This document shows positions 22,903 to 34,501 of a stretch of DNA of 34,501 nucleotides, piece by piece. This stretch comes from an uncultured Aquabacterium sp. (lineage in GTDB: Bacteria > Pseudomonadota > Gammaproteobacteria > Burkholderiales > Burkholderiaceae_C): the NCBI RefSeq assembly GCF_913773725.1, contig NZ_CAJYGK010000015.1, positions 1-34,501 of the forward strand, in the 5' to 3' direction. The position numbers were made by a program, and so were the translations under genes. The notes under the pieces are model-generated. The model saw only the letters and a list, made by a program, of their open reading frames with translations. It was not told where the DNA came from and ran no database searches. How positions within the stretch are numbered: position 1 is the first letter of the stretch; every line of letters begins with the position of its first letter.

Positions 22903-24810
22903 GTGAGTGCTCCGTCTTCCAGCGACGGCCAGTTCAGCCTGCTGCGCCAGCGCCGTTTCGCCCCGTTCTTCTTCACGCAGTTCCTCGGGGCGGCCAACGA
23001 CAACCTGTTCAAGTTTGCGTTCACGGTGCTGGTGACCTATCAGCTGCAGGTGAGCTGGCTGGACGCGAAGATGGCCGGCCTGGTCATCGGGGCGCTGTTC
23101 ATCCTGCCCTTCGTGCTGCTGTCGGCCACGGCCGGGCAGTGGGCCGACAAGCATGACAAGGCCTTCATCATGCGCAGCGTCAAGCTCATGGAGGTGGGCA
23201 TCATGGTGCTCGCGGGCCTGGGCTTCTGGTTCACGTGGGTGCCGCTGCTGTTGGCGTGCGTGTTCCTGATGGGGCTGCATTCGACCCTGTTCGGCCCGGT
23301 GAAGTACGCCTACCTGCCGCAGCACCTGCGCGAGCATGAACTCACCGGGGGCAATGGCCTGGTCGAGATGGGCACCTTCGTGGCCATCCTGCTGGGCAAT
23401 GTGGGTGGGGGCTTGCTGATGGGGGTTCCGGAAGCCGGCCGGCACTGGGTGGCGGCTGCGTGCTTCGCGGTGGCCGTGCTCGGCTGGCTGATGGCCCGCG
23501 CCATCCCGGCCTCGCCTTCCTCCGATCCTGACCTGAAGATCAACTGGAATCCGGTGTCGGAAACCTGGCGCAACTTGAGGCTGGCCGCCGCCTATCCGAG
23601 CGTGTTCCGTTCGCTGCTGGGCATTTCATGGATGTGGTTCTTCGGCGCCGTGTTCCTGGCGCAGTTCCCCTCGTTTGCACGCGACGTGCTGCACGGCGAC
23701 GAGCACGTGGCCTCGCTGCTGCTGGTTGTGTTCTCGGTGGGCATTGCGGTGGGCTCGCTGCTGTGCGAGCGCTTCTCTCACCGGCACGTCGAGATCGGCC
23801 TGGTGCCCATCGGCGCGGTGGGCATGACCGTCTTCGCTTTCGACCTGTATCTTGCGGCCAGCGGGCTGACGCATCCGGCAGAAGCCCCGTTATTCACCGC
23901 TTCGGCGTTCGTGGCCCAGGCCGGGCATGGCCGGGTCATGGTGGACCTGGCGCTGCTTGCGTTCAGTGCCGGCCTCTACAGTGTGCCGATGTATGCCCTG
24001 ATCCAGTTGCGTTCCCAGCCCAGCCACCGGGCCCGGATCATCGCAGCCAATAACATCCTCAACGCGTTGTTCATGATCGTCAGCAGCCTGGCCGCGGGCG
24101 CCATGCTGTCCGCGGGCTTCAGCATCCCCGAGGTGTTCGGCGCCACGGCCCTGCTCAACGTGCTGGTCGTGGGCTATGTGTTCTGGCTGATGCCCGAGTA
24201 CATCGTGCGCCTGGTGATGCTGTTCGTGGCCCGCATCGTCTACCGGCTGCGCGTGCGGGGGGACCACCACCTGCCCACCGATGGCGCCGCCATCCTCGTG
24301 TGCAACCACGTGAGCTTCGTCGACGCGGTCATCCTGGGGGTGCTGAGCCCGCGCCCCATGGTCTTCATCATGGACCATCGCATCTTCCGCACACCGGGCA
24401 TCGGCTGGTTCTTCCGGCTGGTCAAGGCCATTCCCATCGCGCCGCAGAAGGAGGACCCGGCGGCGTATGAGGCGGCGTTCGAGCGTGCCCGGGCCGTGCT
24501 GAACGAAGGGGAGCTGCTGTGTCTTTTCCCCGAGGGGGCCATCACGCGCGACGGCAAGCTGCAGCCGTTCAAGGCCGGCATCATGAAGATTCTTGAAACC
24601 AACCCCGTGCCGGTGATCCCGGCTGCCCTGCACAACCTGTGGGGCTCGAGCTTTTCCCGGATCGACGGGGTGGCCCTGGCGCGCCCCCTGCGTCGGGGGG
24701 TGTTCAACCCGGTGGGGCTGGTTGTCGGGGAACCGATCCCCGCCTCTCAGGTCACACCCGCGGTCCTGCAGCAGCGTGTGCAGAACCTGCTCGATGAGCC
24801 CACCCCTTGA
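22903..24810 (+). CDS. MFS transporter-acyltransferase fusion (LplT-like plus PlsC domain)
   Basis: Fusion of 635 residues. Residues about 15-420 are an MFS transporter with twelve or so helices and the opening RRFAPFFFTQFLGAANDNLFK, split here around the AANDN motif typical of lysophospholipid flippase LplT. Residues about 440-635 form a PlsC-type 1-acyl-glycerophosphate acyltransferase domain with H-x4-D in CNHVSFVD (His469) and LFPEGAITRDGKL. LplT and Aas together import and re-acylate lysophospholipids; here transport and acyl transfer are joined, but the acyl-ACP synthetase domain of Aas is missing. A role in lysophospholipid recycling is inferred. Confidence 0.9.
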   Translation: MSAPSSSDGQFSLLRQRRFAPFFFTQFLGAANDNLFKFAFTVLVTYQLQVSWLDAKMAGLVIGALFILPFVLLSATAGQWADKHDKAFIMRSVKLMEVGIMVLAGLGFWFTWVPLLLACVFLMGLHSTLFGPVKYAYLPQHLREHELTGGNGLVEMGTFVAILLGNVGGGLLMGVPEAGRHWVAAACFAVAVLGWLMARAIPASPSSDPDLKINWNPVSETWRNLRLAAAYPSVFRSLLGISWMWFFGAVFLAQFPSFARDVLHGDEHVASLLLVVFSVGIAVGSLLCERFSHRHVEIGLVPIGAVGMTVFAFDLYLAASGLTHPAEAPLFTASAFVAQAGHGRVMVDLALLAFSAGLYSVPMYALIQLRSQPSHRARIIAANNILNALFMIVSSLAAGAMLSAGFSIPEVFGATALLNVLVVGYVFWLMPEYIVRLVMLFVARIVYRLRVRGDHHLPTDGAAILVCNHVSFVDAVILGVLSPRPMVFIMDHRIFRTPGIGWFFRLVKAIPIAPQKEDPAAYEAAFERARAVLNEGELLCLFPEGAITRDGKLQPFKAGIMKILETNPVPVIPAALHNLWGSSFSRIDGVALARPLRRGVFNPVGLVVGEPIPASQVTPAVLQQRVQNLLDEPTP

Positions 24811-24831
24811 ACTGACGGAATCTCGCTACCC

Positions 24832-25518
24832 ATGGGTAACCTGCTGACTCCGGCCGCCTGGCCCCGCATCGTACCGTTCGTGCTGTTCATGGCGCTGCTG
24901 GCGCTGCGTGGTGTCCTGCCTGCTGACGGGGCCGTGGATCCGCGCTGGGTCTACCCGGCCTGTGTGGTCGTGGTCAGTGGGTGCCTGGTGTTCTACTGGA
25001 AGCGCTACACGGAACTGCAGCGCCCCTATGGCGAAACCGTGCGCCTGGGATGGCGGGCAGCGCTGGTGTCCATCGTGGTCGGTCTGGTGATTTTCAAGCT
25101 GTGGGTCGTGCTGACCGAGCCATGGATGATGCTGGGGGAGCCTACGGCCACCTTCGTGCCGGTCGATGAAGAAGGGCGCCTGATGTGGGGCCTGATCGTG
25201 TTCCGCTGGATCGGGGCGGCGCTGATGGTGCCGGTGATGGAGGAGCTGTTCTGGCGTTCCTTCCTGATGCGCTGGGTGGACCGGCCAGATTTCGAGTCCA
25301 TCGATCCGGCCCGGGTGTCGGTCAAGGCGATCGCGCTGTCGACGCTCGTGTTCATGCTGGCCCACACGCACTGGCTGGGCGCCATCCTGGCCGGTCTGGC
25401 CTACGCCTTGCTGTATCGTTACACCCGGTCCCTGTGGGCACCGATCCTCGCGCATGCCGTCACCAACGGCGTGCTGGGCGTGTGGGTGGTGCTCAACGGG
25501 AACTGGCAGTTCTGGTGA
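24832..25518 (+). CDS. CPBP-family intramembrane glutamic protease (CAAX-protease-related, exosortase-associated type)
   Basis: Membrane protein of 228 residues with about six to seven helices. The three CPBP/Abi motifs are present: EELFWR (within VMEELFWRSFLMRW), FMLAHTHWLGAILAGL, and ILAHAVTNG, giving the catalytic Glu pair and two His residues. The opening WPRIVPFVLFMALLAL and overall length resemble the CAAX-protease-related subfamily often found with exosortase/PEP-CTERM systems; this subfamily call is from memory. It starts 21 bases after the MFS-PlsC gene and is followed 39 bases later by the EEP-fold protein, so an operon is likely. Confidence 0.88.
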   Translation: MGNLLTPAAWPRIVPFVLFMALLALRGVLPADGAVDPRWVYPACVVVVSGCLVFYWKRYTELQRPYGETVRLGWRAALVSIVVGLVIFKLWVVLTEPWMMLGEPTATFVPVDEEGRLMWGLIVFRWIGAALMVPVMEELFWRSFLMRWVDRPDFESIDPARVSVKAIALSTLVFMLAHTHWLGAILAGLAYALLYRYTRSLWAPILAHAVTNGVLGVWVVLNGNWQFW

Positions 25519-25557
25519 GCCCGGCATGGTGCCGGGCGTGTGCGAGAAGGTGATCGC

Positions 25558-26634
25558 TTGAGCGAGCAGATGACGCGGGCCCGGCGTGGCCCCGTGTGGT
25601 GGGTGGGTTTCCTGGTGCGTGCCGGCGTGGCCCTGACCTGCGTGTTGACCGTGGCCGCCGCTGTGCTGCTGCAAGTGGGGCCGTCTTCTCACCCCTTGCT
25701 GATCCTGGCGCCCTACCTCCCATGGCCTTGGTTGCTGTTGCCCGCGATGCTGTCGCTGTGGTGCACGATCTGGCTCAGGCCGGTGTGGCGATGGATGGCT
25801 GCGCTGTCTGTCGCGCTGGTGGCGGTCGTGGTGATGGACCTGGCATGGGGCTCGGCGGACGACGGAGAGCGCCCGTTGCGGCTGATGACCTACAACGCCA
25901 AGGTGTTGCTGGCGTCGCAGCGACCCGGTGGCATGGAGGGCCTGGCTTCCGAAATCGCGTTCCACGACCCCGACGTGCTGGTGATGCAGGATGCAGGCGG
26001 ACTGCCGGCCATGGAGCGTGCCAATCCCGGTCTCCAGGCCAGCCTCTTCGGCGACCGGCAGGTCTTCTTTCACGGGCAGTATGTGGTGGCCAGCCGCTAT
26101 CCGCTGTCGGGGTGCCGGGCTGTGCGCCTGCCTTTTCCGGTGGAGTACCACGAGCGGCATGACTTCGTGCACTGCGAGGTCCAGGGCCCCAACGGGCCTT
26201 TCACTCTCGTGACCGTTCATTTCGTGACACCCCGGCAGGGGCTGCTCGCCGTGCGCCATGGTGGGCTGGACGGGCTGGAAGCCTGGGAGGGCAACGTCAT
26301 GGCCCGCATCGAGCAGGCCCACGGACTGGCCGAGCACCTGCGGGGTGTGGCAGGGCCTGTCATCGTGGCCGGCGACCTGAACGCACCCGAGCGCAGCGAG
26401 GTCGTGCGCAGCCTGCTGGCCACGGGCCTGCGCGATGTCTGGTCGTCAGCAGGCCGCGGCTATGGCTACACCCACGGGCATTCGCTGCGCATCGGCCTGC
26501 ATCAGTCCTTTCTGCGCATCGACCACATCCTCGTTAGCTCGGACATCGGTGTGCAGGCCACCGAAGTTGGCGGTGGCCTTGCCTCCGAGCACCGGCCGGT
26601 GGTGGCCGACCTGTTGATGCAGCGCCGGCGTTGA
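25558..26634 (+). CDS. Membrane-anchored endonuclease/exonuclease/phosphatase (EEP) family protein
   Basis: Protein of 358 residues: three N-terminal membrane helices (about 13-33, 40-60 and 68-90), then an EEP hydrolase domain facing the periplasm. Motifs are LMTYNAKVL, DVLVMQDAG, VAGDLNAPERS, RIDHILVS and SEHRPVVAD. The second motif has Asp where the family usually has the metal-binding Glu (LQEx), a conservative change. The design resembles VanJ-like membrane EEP phosphatases; the substrate is unknown. TTG at 25558 is taken as start because AGAAGG (25545-25550) is 7 bases upstream; GTG 25540 and ATG 25570 are alternatives. It converges with tgt. Confidence 0.88.
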   Translation: MSEQMTRARRGPVWWVGFLVRAGVALTCVLTVAAAVLLQVGPSSHPLLILAPYLPWPWLLLPAMLSLWCTIWLRPVWRWMAALSVALVAVVVMDLAWGSADDGERPLRLMTYNAKVLLASQRPGGMEGLASEIAFHDPDVLVMQDAGGLPAMERANPGLQASLFGDRQVFFHGQYVVASRYPLSGCRAVRLPFPVEYHERHDFVHCEVQGPNGPFTLVTVHFVTPRQGLLAVRHGGLDGLEAWEGNVMARIEQAHGLAEHLRGVAGPVIVAGDLNAPERSEVVRSLLATGLRDVWSSAGRGYGYTHGHSLRIGLHQSFLRIDHILVSSDIGVQATEVGGGLASEHRPVVADLLMQRRR

Positions 26635-26636
26635 TG

Positions 26637-26650
26637 GCACGGGCCCGTGC
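26637..26650. repeat. Palindrome between convergent genes
   Basis: GCACGGGCCCGTGC is a perfect 14-base palindrome in the 21 bases between the convergent EEP-family gene and tgt. It could form a short 5-pair stem on either strand, but no T-run follows, so a bidirectional terminator role is only a guess. Confidence 0.3.
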
Positions 26651-26655
26651 GGGGC

Positions 26656-30166
<3,511 letters not shown>

Positions 30167-30170
30167 GGAA

Positions 30171-31238
30171 TCACCTCTGGATCAGCATGGCGTCGCCATA
30201 GCTGAAGAACCGGTAGCGTTGGGCGATGGCGTGCGCGTACAGCGACCGGATGTGCTCGTAGCCCGCGAGTGCGCTGACCAGCATCATCAGCGTACTTTTG
30301 GGCAGGTGGAAGTTGGTGATCAGCACGTCCACCACCCTGAAATCGAAACCAGGGGTGATGAAGATGTCGGTGTCACGCTGGCCGGCATCCAGGATGGCTT
30401 CCGGAGTGGCGCCGCGTGCCGCCGACTCGAGGGCGCGCAGCGTGGTCGTGCCCACCGACACGATCCGGCCACCGGCCGCGCGGGTGGCCCGGATGGCGTC
30501 CGCCGTGGCCTGGGGGACGTCGAACCACTCGCTGTGCATCTTGTGTTCGGCCAGGTTGTCGGTGCGCACCGGCTGGAAAGTGCCCGCGCCCACGTGCAGC
30601 GTCACCTCGGCGGTGCGGATGCCGCGGGCGGCCAGGCCGGCCAGCACGCCCTCGTCGAAGTGCAGGGCGGCCGTCGGGGCCGCCACGGCGCCCGGCTCTT
30701 TCGCGAACACCGTCTGGTAGCGCCGCACGTCGTCTTCTTCGTCGGCGTGGGTGATGTAGGGGGGCAGAGGCACGTGGCCGTGCCGTTCCAGCAGCGTGAA
30801 CGGGTCGCCCTCGAAGCGCAGGTGGAACAGGCCGTCGTCCGGCCCGCAGCGGCCCAGCACCTCGGCGTCGAAGGCATCGGCAAAGCGCACGCGGGCGCCG
30901 GCCTTGGGCGATTTGCTGGCGCGCATGTGGGCCCAGACTTCCTGGGTGCCGGGCAGCACGCGTTCGATGAGGGCCTCGACCGCGCCGCCCGTGGCCTTGG
31001 TGCCGAACAGGCGGGCCTTGATGACGCGGGTGTTGTTGAAGACCAGCAGATCCCCTGGCTGCAACAGGTCGGGCAGGTCGCGGAAAACGCGGTCGACGGG
31101 CTGGGCGCCCCGGCCGTCGAGCAAGCGGGAGGCGCTGCGTTCCGGGGCCGGGTGCTGGGCGATCAGGGACTCGGGGAGATCGAAATCGAAATCGGCGAGG
31201 GTGTAGGCGCGGTCAGGTGAGGGGGCGAGGACGGACAT
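30171..31238 (-). CDS. queA: S-adenosylmethionine:tRNA ribosyltransferase-isomerase
   Basis: Transfers and isomerises the ribose of AdoMet to preQ1-modified tRNA, giving epoxyqueuosine. It has 355 residues from the ATG at 31238. Family segments: [102 protein letters not shown], and [13 protein letters not shown]. An upstream TTG extension (31271) is not needed. It is first in the queA-kinase-tgt operon and divergent from the 77-residue gene; the 113-base gap between them should hold both promoters, but I see no clear boxes. Confidence 0.98.
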   Translation of the reverse strand: MSVLAPSPDRAYTLADFDFDLPESLIAQHPAPERSASRLLDGRGAQPVDRVFRDLPDLLQPGDLLVFNNTRVIKARLFGTKATGGAVEALIERVLPGTQEVWAHMRASKSPKAGARVRFADAFDAEVLGRCGPDDGLFHLRFEGDPFTLLERHGHVPLPPYITHADEEDDVRRYQTVFAKEPGAVAAPTAALHFDEGVLAGLAARGIRTAEVTLHVGAGTFQPVRTDNLAEHKMHSEWFDVPQATADAIRATRAAGGRIVSVGTTTLRALESAARGATPEAILDAGQRDTDIFITPGFDFRVVDVLITNFHLPKSTLMMLVSALAGYEHIRSLYAHAIAQRYRFFSYGDAMLIQR

Positions 31239-31351
31239 CGGGTTTTGAGGGGCGGACGAGCCCCGTGCCAAAAGGCGTGATTGTCGCTCAAGCGCCGAGG
31301 GCTCGGCCTGCCTGACAATGCCCCTTTTTCCGATTTCCCGCGCACACCGTC

Positions 31352-31585
31352 ATGAAGACCCACGACATCGAACTGCAACGCATCAAGGCCATCCGGCATG
31401 ACAAGGGCCTCATCGAACTGAGCGTCGATGCGCTGGTCCAGCCTCGTCCCGCCAAGGACGAGCGCATCACCAGCACGCTGTCGCTGGCGGTGGATGATGC
31501 GCGTACCCTCATCCTCCTGCTCAAGCAGCAGGTGACGGAGCTGGACAAGCTCAATCCCCGCAGCCGGCGCTCGGGCCGCTGCTGA
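31352..31585 (+). CDS. Small conserved-looking hypothetical protein
   Basis: Unrecognised protein of 77 residues: MKTHDIELQRIKAIRHDKG, then IELSVDALVQPRPAKDERI, LSLAVDDARTLILLLKQQV, and a basic tail ending RSRRSGRC. It has balanced charge, no membrane helix and no signal peptide; a small cytosolic alpha/beta protein is likely. It reads like a real gene because codon positions favour G/C at the third base and the composition is normal, unlike the shadow frames nearby. The stop is 65 bases before recG, in the same direction, so cotranscription is possible. No clear ribosome-binding site. Function unknown. Confidence 0.7.
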   Translation: MKTHDIELQRIKAIRHDKGLIELSVDALVQPRPAKDERITSTLSLAVDDARTLILLLKQQVTELDKLNPRSRRSGRC

Positions 31586-31650
31586 GCCGGCCTCGCACTG
31601 AACCCGCAGGCACAATCTGCTGCGTCTTCCAGCCGATCCGCGACATCATC

Positions 31651-33789
31651 TTGCCCCGCCAGGCCGCATCCCCCAGCCCACCGACCGGTGCCCCTTCCGT
31701 CGCCCGGTCCGCGGCCCGCTCTGCGCCCCAGAAGGCGATGGACAAGCTCGGCCTTGTGCGCGACATCGACCTGGCGCTGCACCTGCCGCTGCGCTATGAG
31801 GATGAAACCCGCCTGACCCGCTTGTGCGAGGCCCGCGACGGCGAGACCGTGCAGGTGGAAGGCACGGTGCGCGAAAGCCGCGTCGAAGCCCGCGGGCGTC
31901 GGCAGCTGATCATCCGCCTGGGCGATGGCAGTGGCGAGGTCCTGCTGCGCTTTCTGAACTTCTACGGCTCTCAGCAGAAGAGTTGGGGGCCGGGCGTGCG
32001 CCTGCGTGTGCGCGGTGAGCTGCGTCATGGCTTCTTCGGGCGCGAGATGGTGCATCCCACGGTCCGCATCGTGAAGGAGGACACCCCGCTGGCTGCGGCG
32101 TTGACGCCGGTGTACCCGACGGCTGCTGGCCTGCCGCAGGCCTACCTGCGCAAGGCGGTGGCCGCGGGGCTGGCCCGGGCACCGCTGGACGAGGTGATCC
32201 CTTCTGCGCTGTTGCCCGGCACCTGGCCCACGCTGCGCGAGGCACTGCACTTCCTGCACCACCCCAGCCCTGAGGTGTCGCTGGCGGCCCTGGAAGACCA
32301 CAGCCACCCGGCCTGGCAGCGCCTGAAGTTCGAGGAACTGCTGGCCCAGCAGATGTCGCAACTGCGCGCGCGGGCCGAGCGAGCCCACCTGCGCGCACCC
32401 TCGCTGCGGGCGAAGCCTCAGGGTCTGCTGGATCGCCTGATGGCGGTGCTGCCCTTCGAGCTGACCGGCGCCCAGCAGCGCGTGGTGGCCGAGATCGCGA
32501 CCGACCTGTCTCTGGCCCGGCCGATGCACCGGCTTTTGCAGGGCGACGTAGGCTCGGGCAAGACCGTGGTGGCCGCTCTGGCTGCCGCCGTGGCGATGGA
32601 TGCCGGCTGGCAGTGCGCCCTGATGGCGCCCACCGAGATCCTGGCCGAGCAGCACTTCCGCAGGCTCGTGGGCTGGCTGGAGCCGCTGGGTGTGAAGGTG
32701 GCCTGGCTTACTGGCAGCCTCAAGCCGAAGATGAAACGGGAGCAGATGGCCGCCGTGGCATCGGGTGAGGCCCAACTCGTGGTCGGCACCCACGCTGTCA
32801 TTCAGGACCAGGTCGAGTTCGCCAAGCTGGGGCTGGCGCTGATCGACGAGCAGCACCGCTTCGGCGTGGCACAGCGCCTGCAACTGCGCCGCAAGCTGGA
32901 AAGCACCGAGCTCGAGCCACACTTGCTGATGATGAGCGCCACGCCCATCCCCCGCACGCTGGCCATGACCTACCTGGCCGACCTCGAGGTGAGCACCATC
33001 GACGAGTTGCCCCCCGGCCGCACGCCCATCGTCACCAAGGTGTTTGTCGACGCCCGTCGTGAGGAGGTCATCGAGCGCATTCGTGACGAAGTGGCCCGCG
33101 GCAGGCAGGTGTACTGGGTCTGCCCGCTGATCGACGAGACCGAGGCCAGCGACCAGGCTGCCGACGAGGCCGCGGGTCGTGCGTCCGACCGGCGGCCGCC
33201 GCTGGACTTGAGCAACGTGACACAGACTCATCAGGAGCTGAGCGAGACGCTGCAGGGCTTCGGCGTGGGCCTGTTGCACGGCCGTCTGCCGGCCGCCGAG
33301 AAGGCCGAGGTCATGGCGCAGTTCGCCGCCAACGCGCTGGCCGTGCTGGTCGCCACCACCGTCATCGAGGTGGGCGTGGACGTGCCCAACGCCAGCCTGA
33401 TGGTGATCGAGCATGCCGAGCGCTTCGGCCTGAGTCAGCTGCACCAGCTGCGCGGCCGGGTGGGGCGCGGGGCCGTGGCCAGTGTGTGCGTGCTTCTGTA
33501 TGGCTCGCCGCTGTCGGATTCGGGCAAGCAGCGCCTCAAGGCCATGGTGGAGACCACCGACGGTTTCGAGATCGCCCGACGTGACCTCGAGATCCGGGGC
33601 CCCGGCGAGTTCATGGGCGCCCGTCAGTCCGGAGCCGCCCTGCTGCGCTTTGCCGACCTGGAGGAGGACCAGGCACTGATCGCCCAAGCGCGTCAGGTGG
33701 CCGAGGTCCTGCTGCGCGAGCACCCGCAAGCGGCCCAGCGCCACGCCGCACGCTGGCTGGGCGCCAAATCGGAGTACCTCAAGGCCTGA
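31651..33789 (+). CDS. recG: ATP-dependent DNA helicase RecG
   Basis: Branched-DNA helicase that remodels stalled replication forks and recombination intermediates; 712 residues. The wedge/OB domain is at about 50-140 (LHLPLRYEDET, VQVEGTVRES, GDGSGEVLLRFLNFYG). The helicase core has Walker A GDVGSGKT (298-305, Lys304), APTEILAEQH, TGSLK, the DEQH box in LALIDEQHRFGV, MSATPIPRTLAM, LLHGRLPAAEKAEVM, TTVIEVGVDVPNAS and QLRGRVGRG; the C-terminal TRG region has RDLEIRGPGEFMGARQSG. TTG at 31651 is the only standard-type start before the conserved region; the frame is open further upstream without ATG, GTG or TTG, so the start is uncertain. Confidence 0.97.
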   Translation: MPRQAASPSPPTGAPSVARSAARSAPQKAMDKLGLVRDIDLALHLPLRYEDETRLTRLCEARDGETVQVEGTVRESRVEARGRRQLIIRLGDGSGEVLLRFLNFYGSQQKSWGPGVRLRVRGELRHGFFGREMVHPTVRIVKEDTPLAAALTPVYPTAAGLPQAYLRKAVAAGLARAPLDEVIPSALLPGTWPTLREALHFLHHPSPEVSLAALEDHSHPAWQRLKFEELLAQQMSQLRARAERAHLRAPSLRAKPQGLLDRLMAVLPFELTGAQQRVVAEIATDLSLARPMHRLLQGDVGSGKTVVAALAAAVAMDAGWQCALMAPTEILAEQHFRRLVGWLEPLGVKVAWLTGSLKPKMKREQMAAVASGEAQLVVGTHAVIQDQVEFAKLGLALIDEQHRFGVAQRLQLRRKLESTELEPHLLMMSATPIPRTLAMTYLADLEVSTIDELPPGRTPIVTKVFVDARREEVIERIRDEVARGRQVYWVCPLIDETEASDQAADEAAGRASDRRPPLDLSNVTQTHQELSETLQGFGVGLLHGRLPAAEKAEVMAQFAANALAVLVATTVIEVGVDVPNASLMVIEHAERFGLSQLHQLRGRVGRGAVASVCVLLYGSPLSDSGKQRLKAMVETTDGFEIARRDLEIRGPGEFMGARQSGAALLRFADLEEDQALIAQARQVAEVLLREHPQAAQRHAARWLGAKSEYLKA

Positions 33790-33837
33790 TCGCCGTGCGA
33801 GCCGAGGCGTTCACCGGCTTGCCGCACAATCCAGGTC

Positions 33838-34501
33838 ATGACGTTGACTGAACTCCGCTACATCGTCGCCGTGGCCCGCGAGCGCCACTTCGGGCGCGCC
33901 GCCGAAGCCTGTTTCGTGTCGCAGCCGACGCTGTCGGTGGCGGTCAAGAAGCTCGAAGACGAACTCGATGTGAAGCTCTTCGAGCGTGGCAGTGCTGAGA
34001 TCAGCGTGACACCGCTGGGCGAAGAGATCATCCGTCAGGCTCAGGCGGTGCTCGAGCAGGCCCAGGCCATCAAGGAAATCGCCAAGCGTGGCAAGGATCC
34101 GCTGGCGGGCCCTCTGCGACTGGGCGTGATCTACACGATCGGCCCCTACCTGCTGCCCGATCTGGTCCGCCAGGCGATTGCCCGCGTGCCCCAGATGCCG
34201 CTGATGCTGCAGGAGAACTTCACGGTCAAGCTGCTGGAGATGCTGCGTGCGGGCGAGCTCGATTGCGCCATCCTGGCCGAGCCTTTCCCGGAGACCAACC
34301 TGGCCACAGCCCCGCTGTACGAGGAGCCCTTCATGGTGGCGGTGCCGCGCAGCCACCCCCTGGCCAGCCGCGAGCGCATCGGCGCCGAGGAGCTCAAGCG
34401 CGAGACCATGCTGCTGCTGGGCTCCGGCCACTGTTTCCGTGACCACGTGCTCGAGGTCTGCCCTGAGTTTGCCCGCTTCTCGAGCGATGCCGAAGGCATC
34501 C
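33838..34501 (+). CDS. oxyR: Hydrogen-peroxide-sensing LysR-type regulator OxyR, 3'-truncated
   Basis: The first 221 residues of a LysR-family activator run off the window end. The N-terminal helix-turn-helix is TELRYIVAVARERHFGRAAEACFVSQPTLS, seen in pieces HFGRAAEAC and VSQPTLSVAVKKLEDEL. The effector domain carries the OxyR redox pair at exactly the E. coli positions: Cys199 in GSGHCFRD and Cys208 in DHVLEVC. This separates it from other LysR proteins. It therefore should sense peroxide by a Cys199-Cys208 disulfide and activate catalase and peroxidase genes. It starts 48 bases after recG, a common pairing in betaproteobacteria. The ATG at 33838 has no strong ribosome-binding site. Confidence 0.96.
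   Translation, partial: MTLTELRYIVAVARERHFGRAAEACFVSQPTLSVAVKKLEDELDVKLFERGSAEISVTPLGEEIIRQAQAVLEQAQAIKEIAKRGKDPLAGPLRLGVIYTIGPYLLPDLVRQAIARVPQMPLMLQENFTVKLLEMLRAGELDCAILAEPFPETNLATAPLYEEPFMVAVPRSHPLASRERIGAEELKRETMLLLGSGHCFRDHVLEVCPEFARFSSDAEGI

Noticed and set aside
21640..23445. 601-codon minus-strand frame opposite the CoA-transferase and MFS genes
   Set aside because: Spans two well-supported plus-strand genes and has no recognisable domain.
31288..33744. 818-codon minus-strand frame opposite recG
   Set aside because: Antisense shadow of recG; no family motif and biased composition.

Overview
The window is dense, high-G+C bacterial chromosome (about two-thirds G+C by eye), with genes packed on both strands and gaps never above about 210 bases. 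Gene content and order point to a betaproteobacterium of the order Burkholderiales, probably in the Comamonadaceae/Sphaerotilaceae area. The clues are ctaB-sco as the end of a cytochrome oxidase operon, queA/tgt close to recG-oxyR, a T6SS locus with tagF and an OmpA-type gene after tssM, and a CAAX-protease-related gene of the kind found in exosortase organisms. The genus is inference. I saw no tRNA, rRNA, CRISPR array, insertion sequence or prophage.

Layout. 1-1451: the 3' part of ctaB (heme O synthase) and a SCO copper chaperone, both serving cytochrome oxidase assembly. 1663-3600: a large lipoprotein with a right-handed beta-helix (pectate-lyase-like) fold. 3617-8447, minus strand: a compact cluster reading ATP-dependent DNA ligase, folE, BLUF blue-light sensor, DUF429 protein, hexose-6-phosphate mutarotase; the last four genes overlap or nearly touch. 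8489-9415, minus: an unrecognised Ala/Pro-rich single-span membrane protein, divergent from the next block.

9524-19306: part of a type VI secretion system. On the plus strand are an M15 peptidoglycan peptidase (TagX-like), a PAAR spike-tip protein, a two-span membrane protein whose soluble part looks like a ketosynthase/thiolase fold, tssM, tagF and an OmpA-family protein. A convergent tssA follows on the minus strand. Sheath, tube, baseplate, TssJ/TssL and ClpV genes are not in the window and must lie elsewhere if the system works.

19467-21630: a tonB-exbB-exbD operon behind a Fur-box-like site, ending at a strong hairpin terminator in which the next gene's start codon is buried. 21610-26634: a CaiB/BaiF CoA-transferase, an MFS-PlsC fusion (lysophospholipid flippase plus acyltransferase type), a CPBP intramembrane protease and a membrane-anchored endonuclease/exonuclease/phosphatase-fold protein. 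26656-31238, minus: queA, a hybrid sensor histidine kinase, and tgt, i.e. a queuosine operon with a signalling gene inserted. 31352-34501: a 77-residue unknown protein, recG, and the 5' part of oxyR carrying both redox cysteines.

The most interesting items are the T6SS-linked ketosynthase-like membrane protein, the ligase/FolE/BLUF/DUF429/mutarotase operon, and the kinase lodged between queA and tgt.
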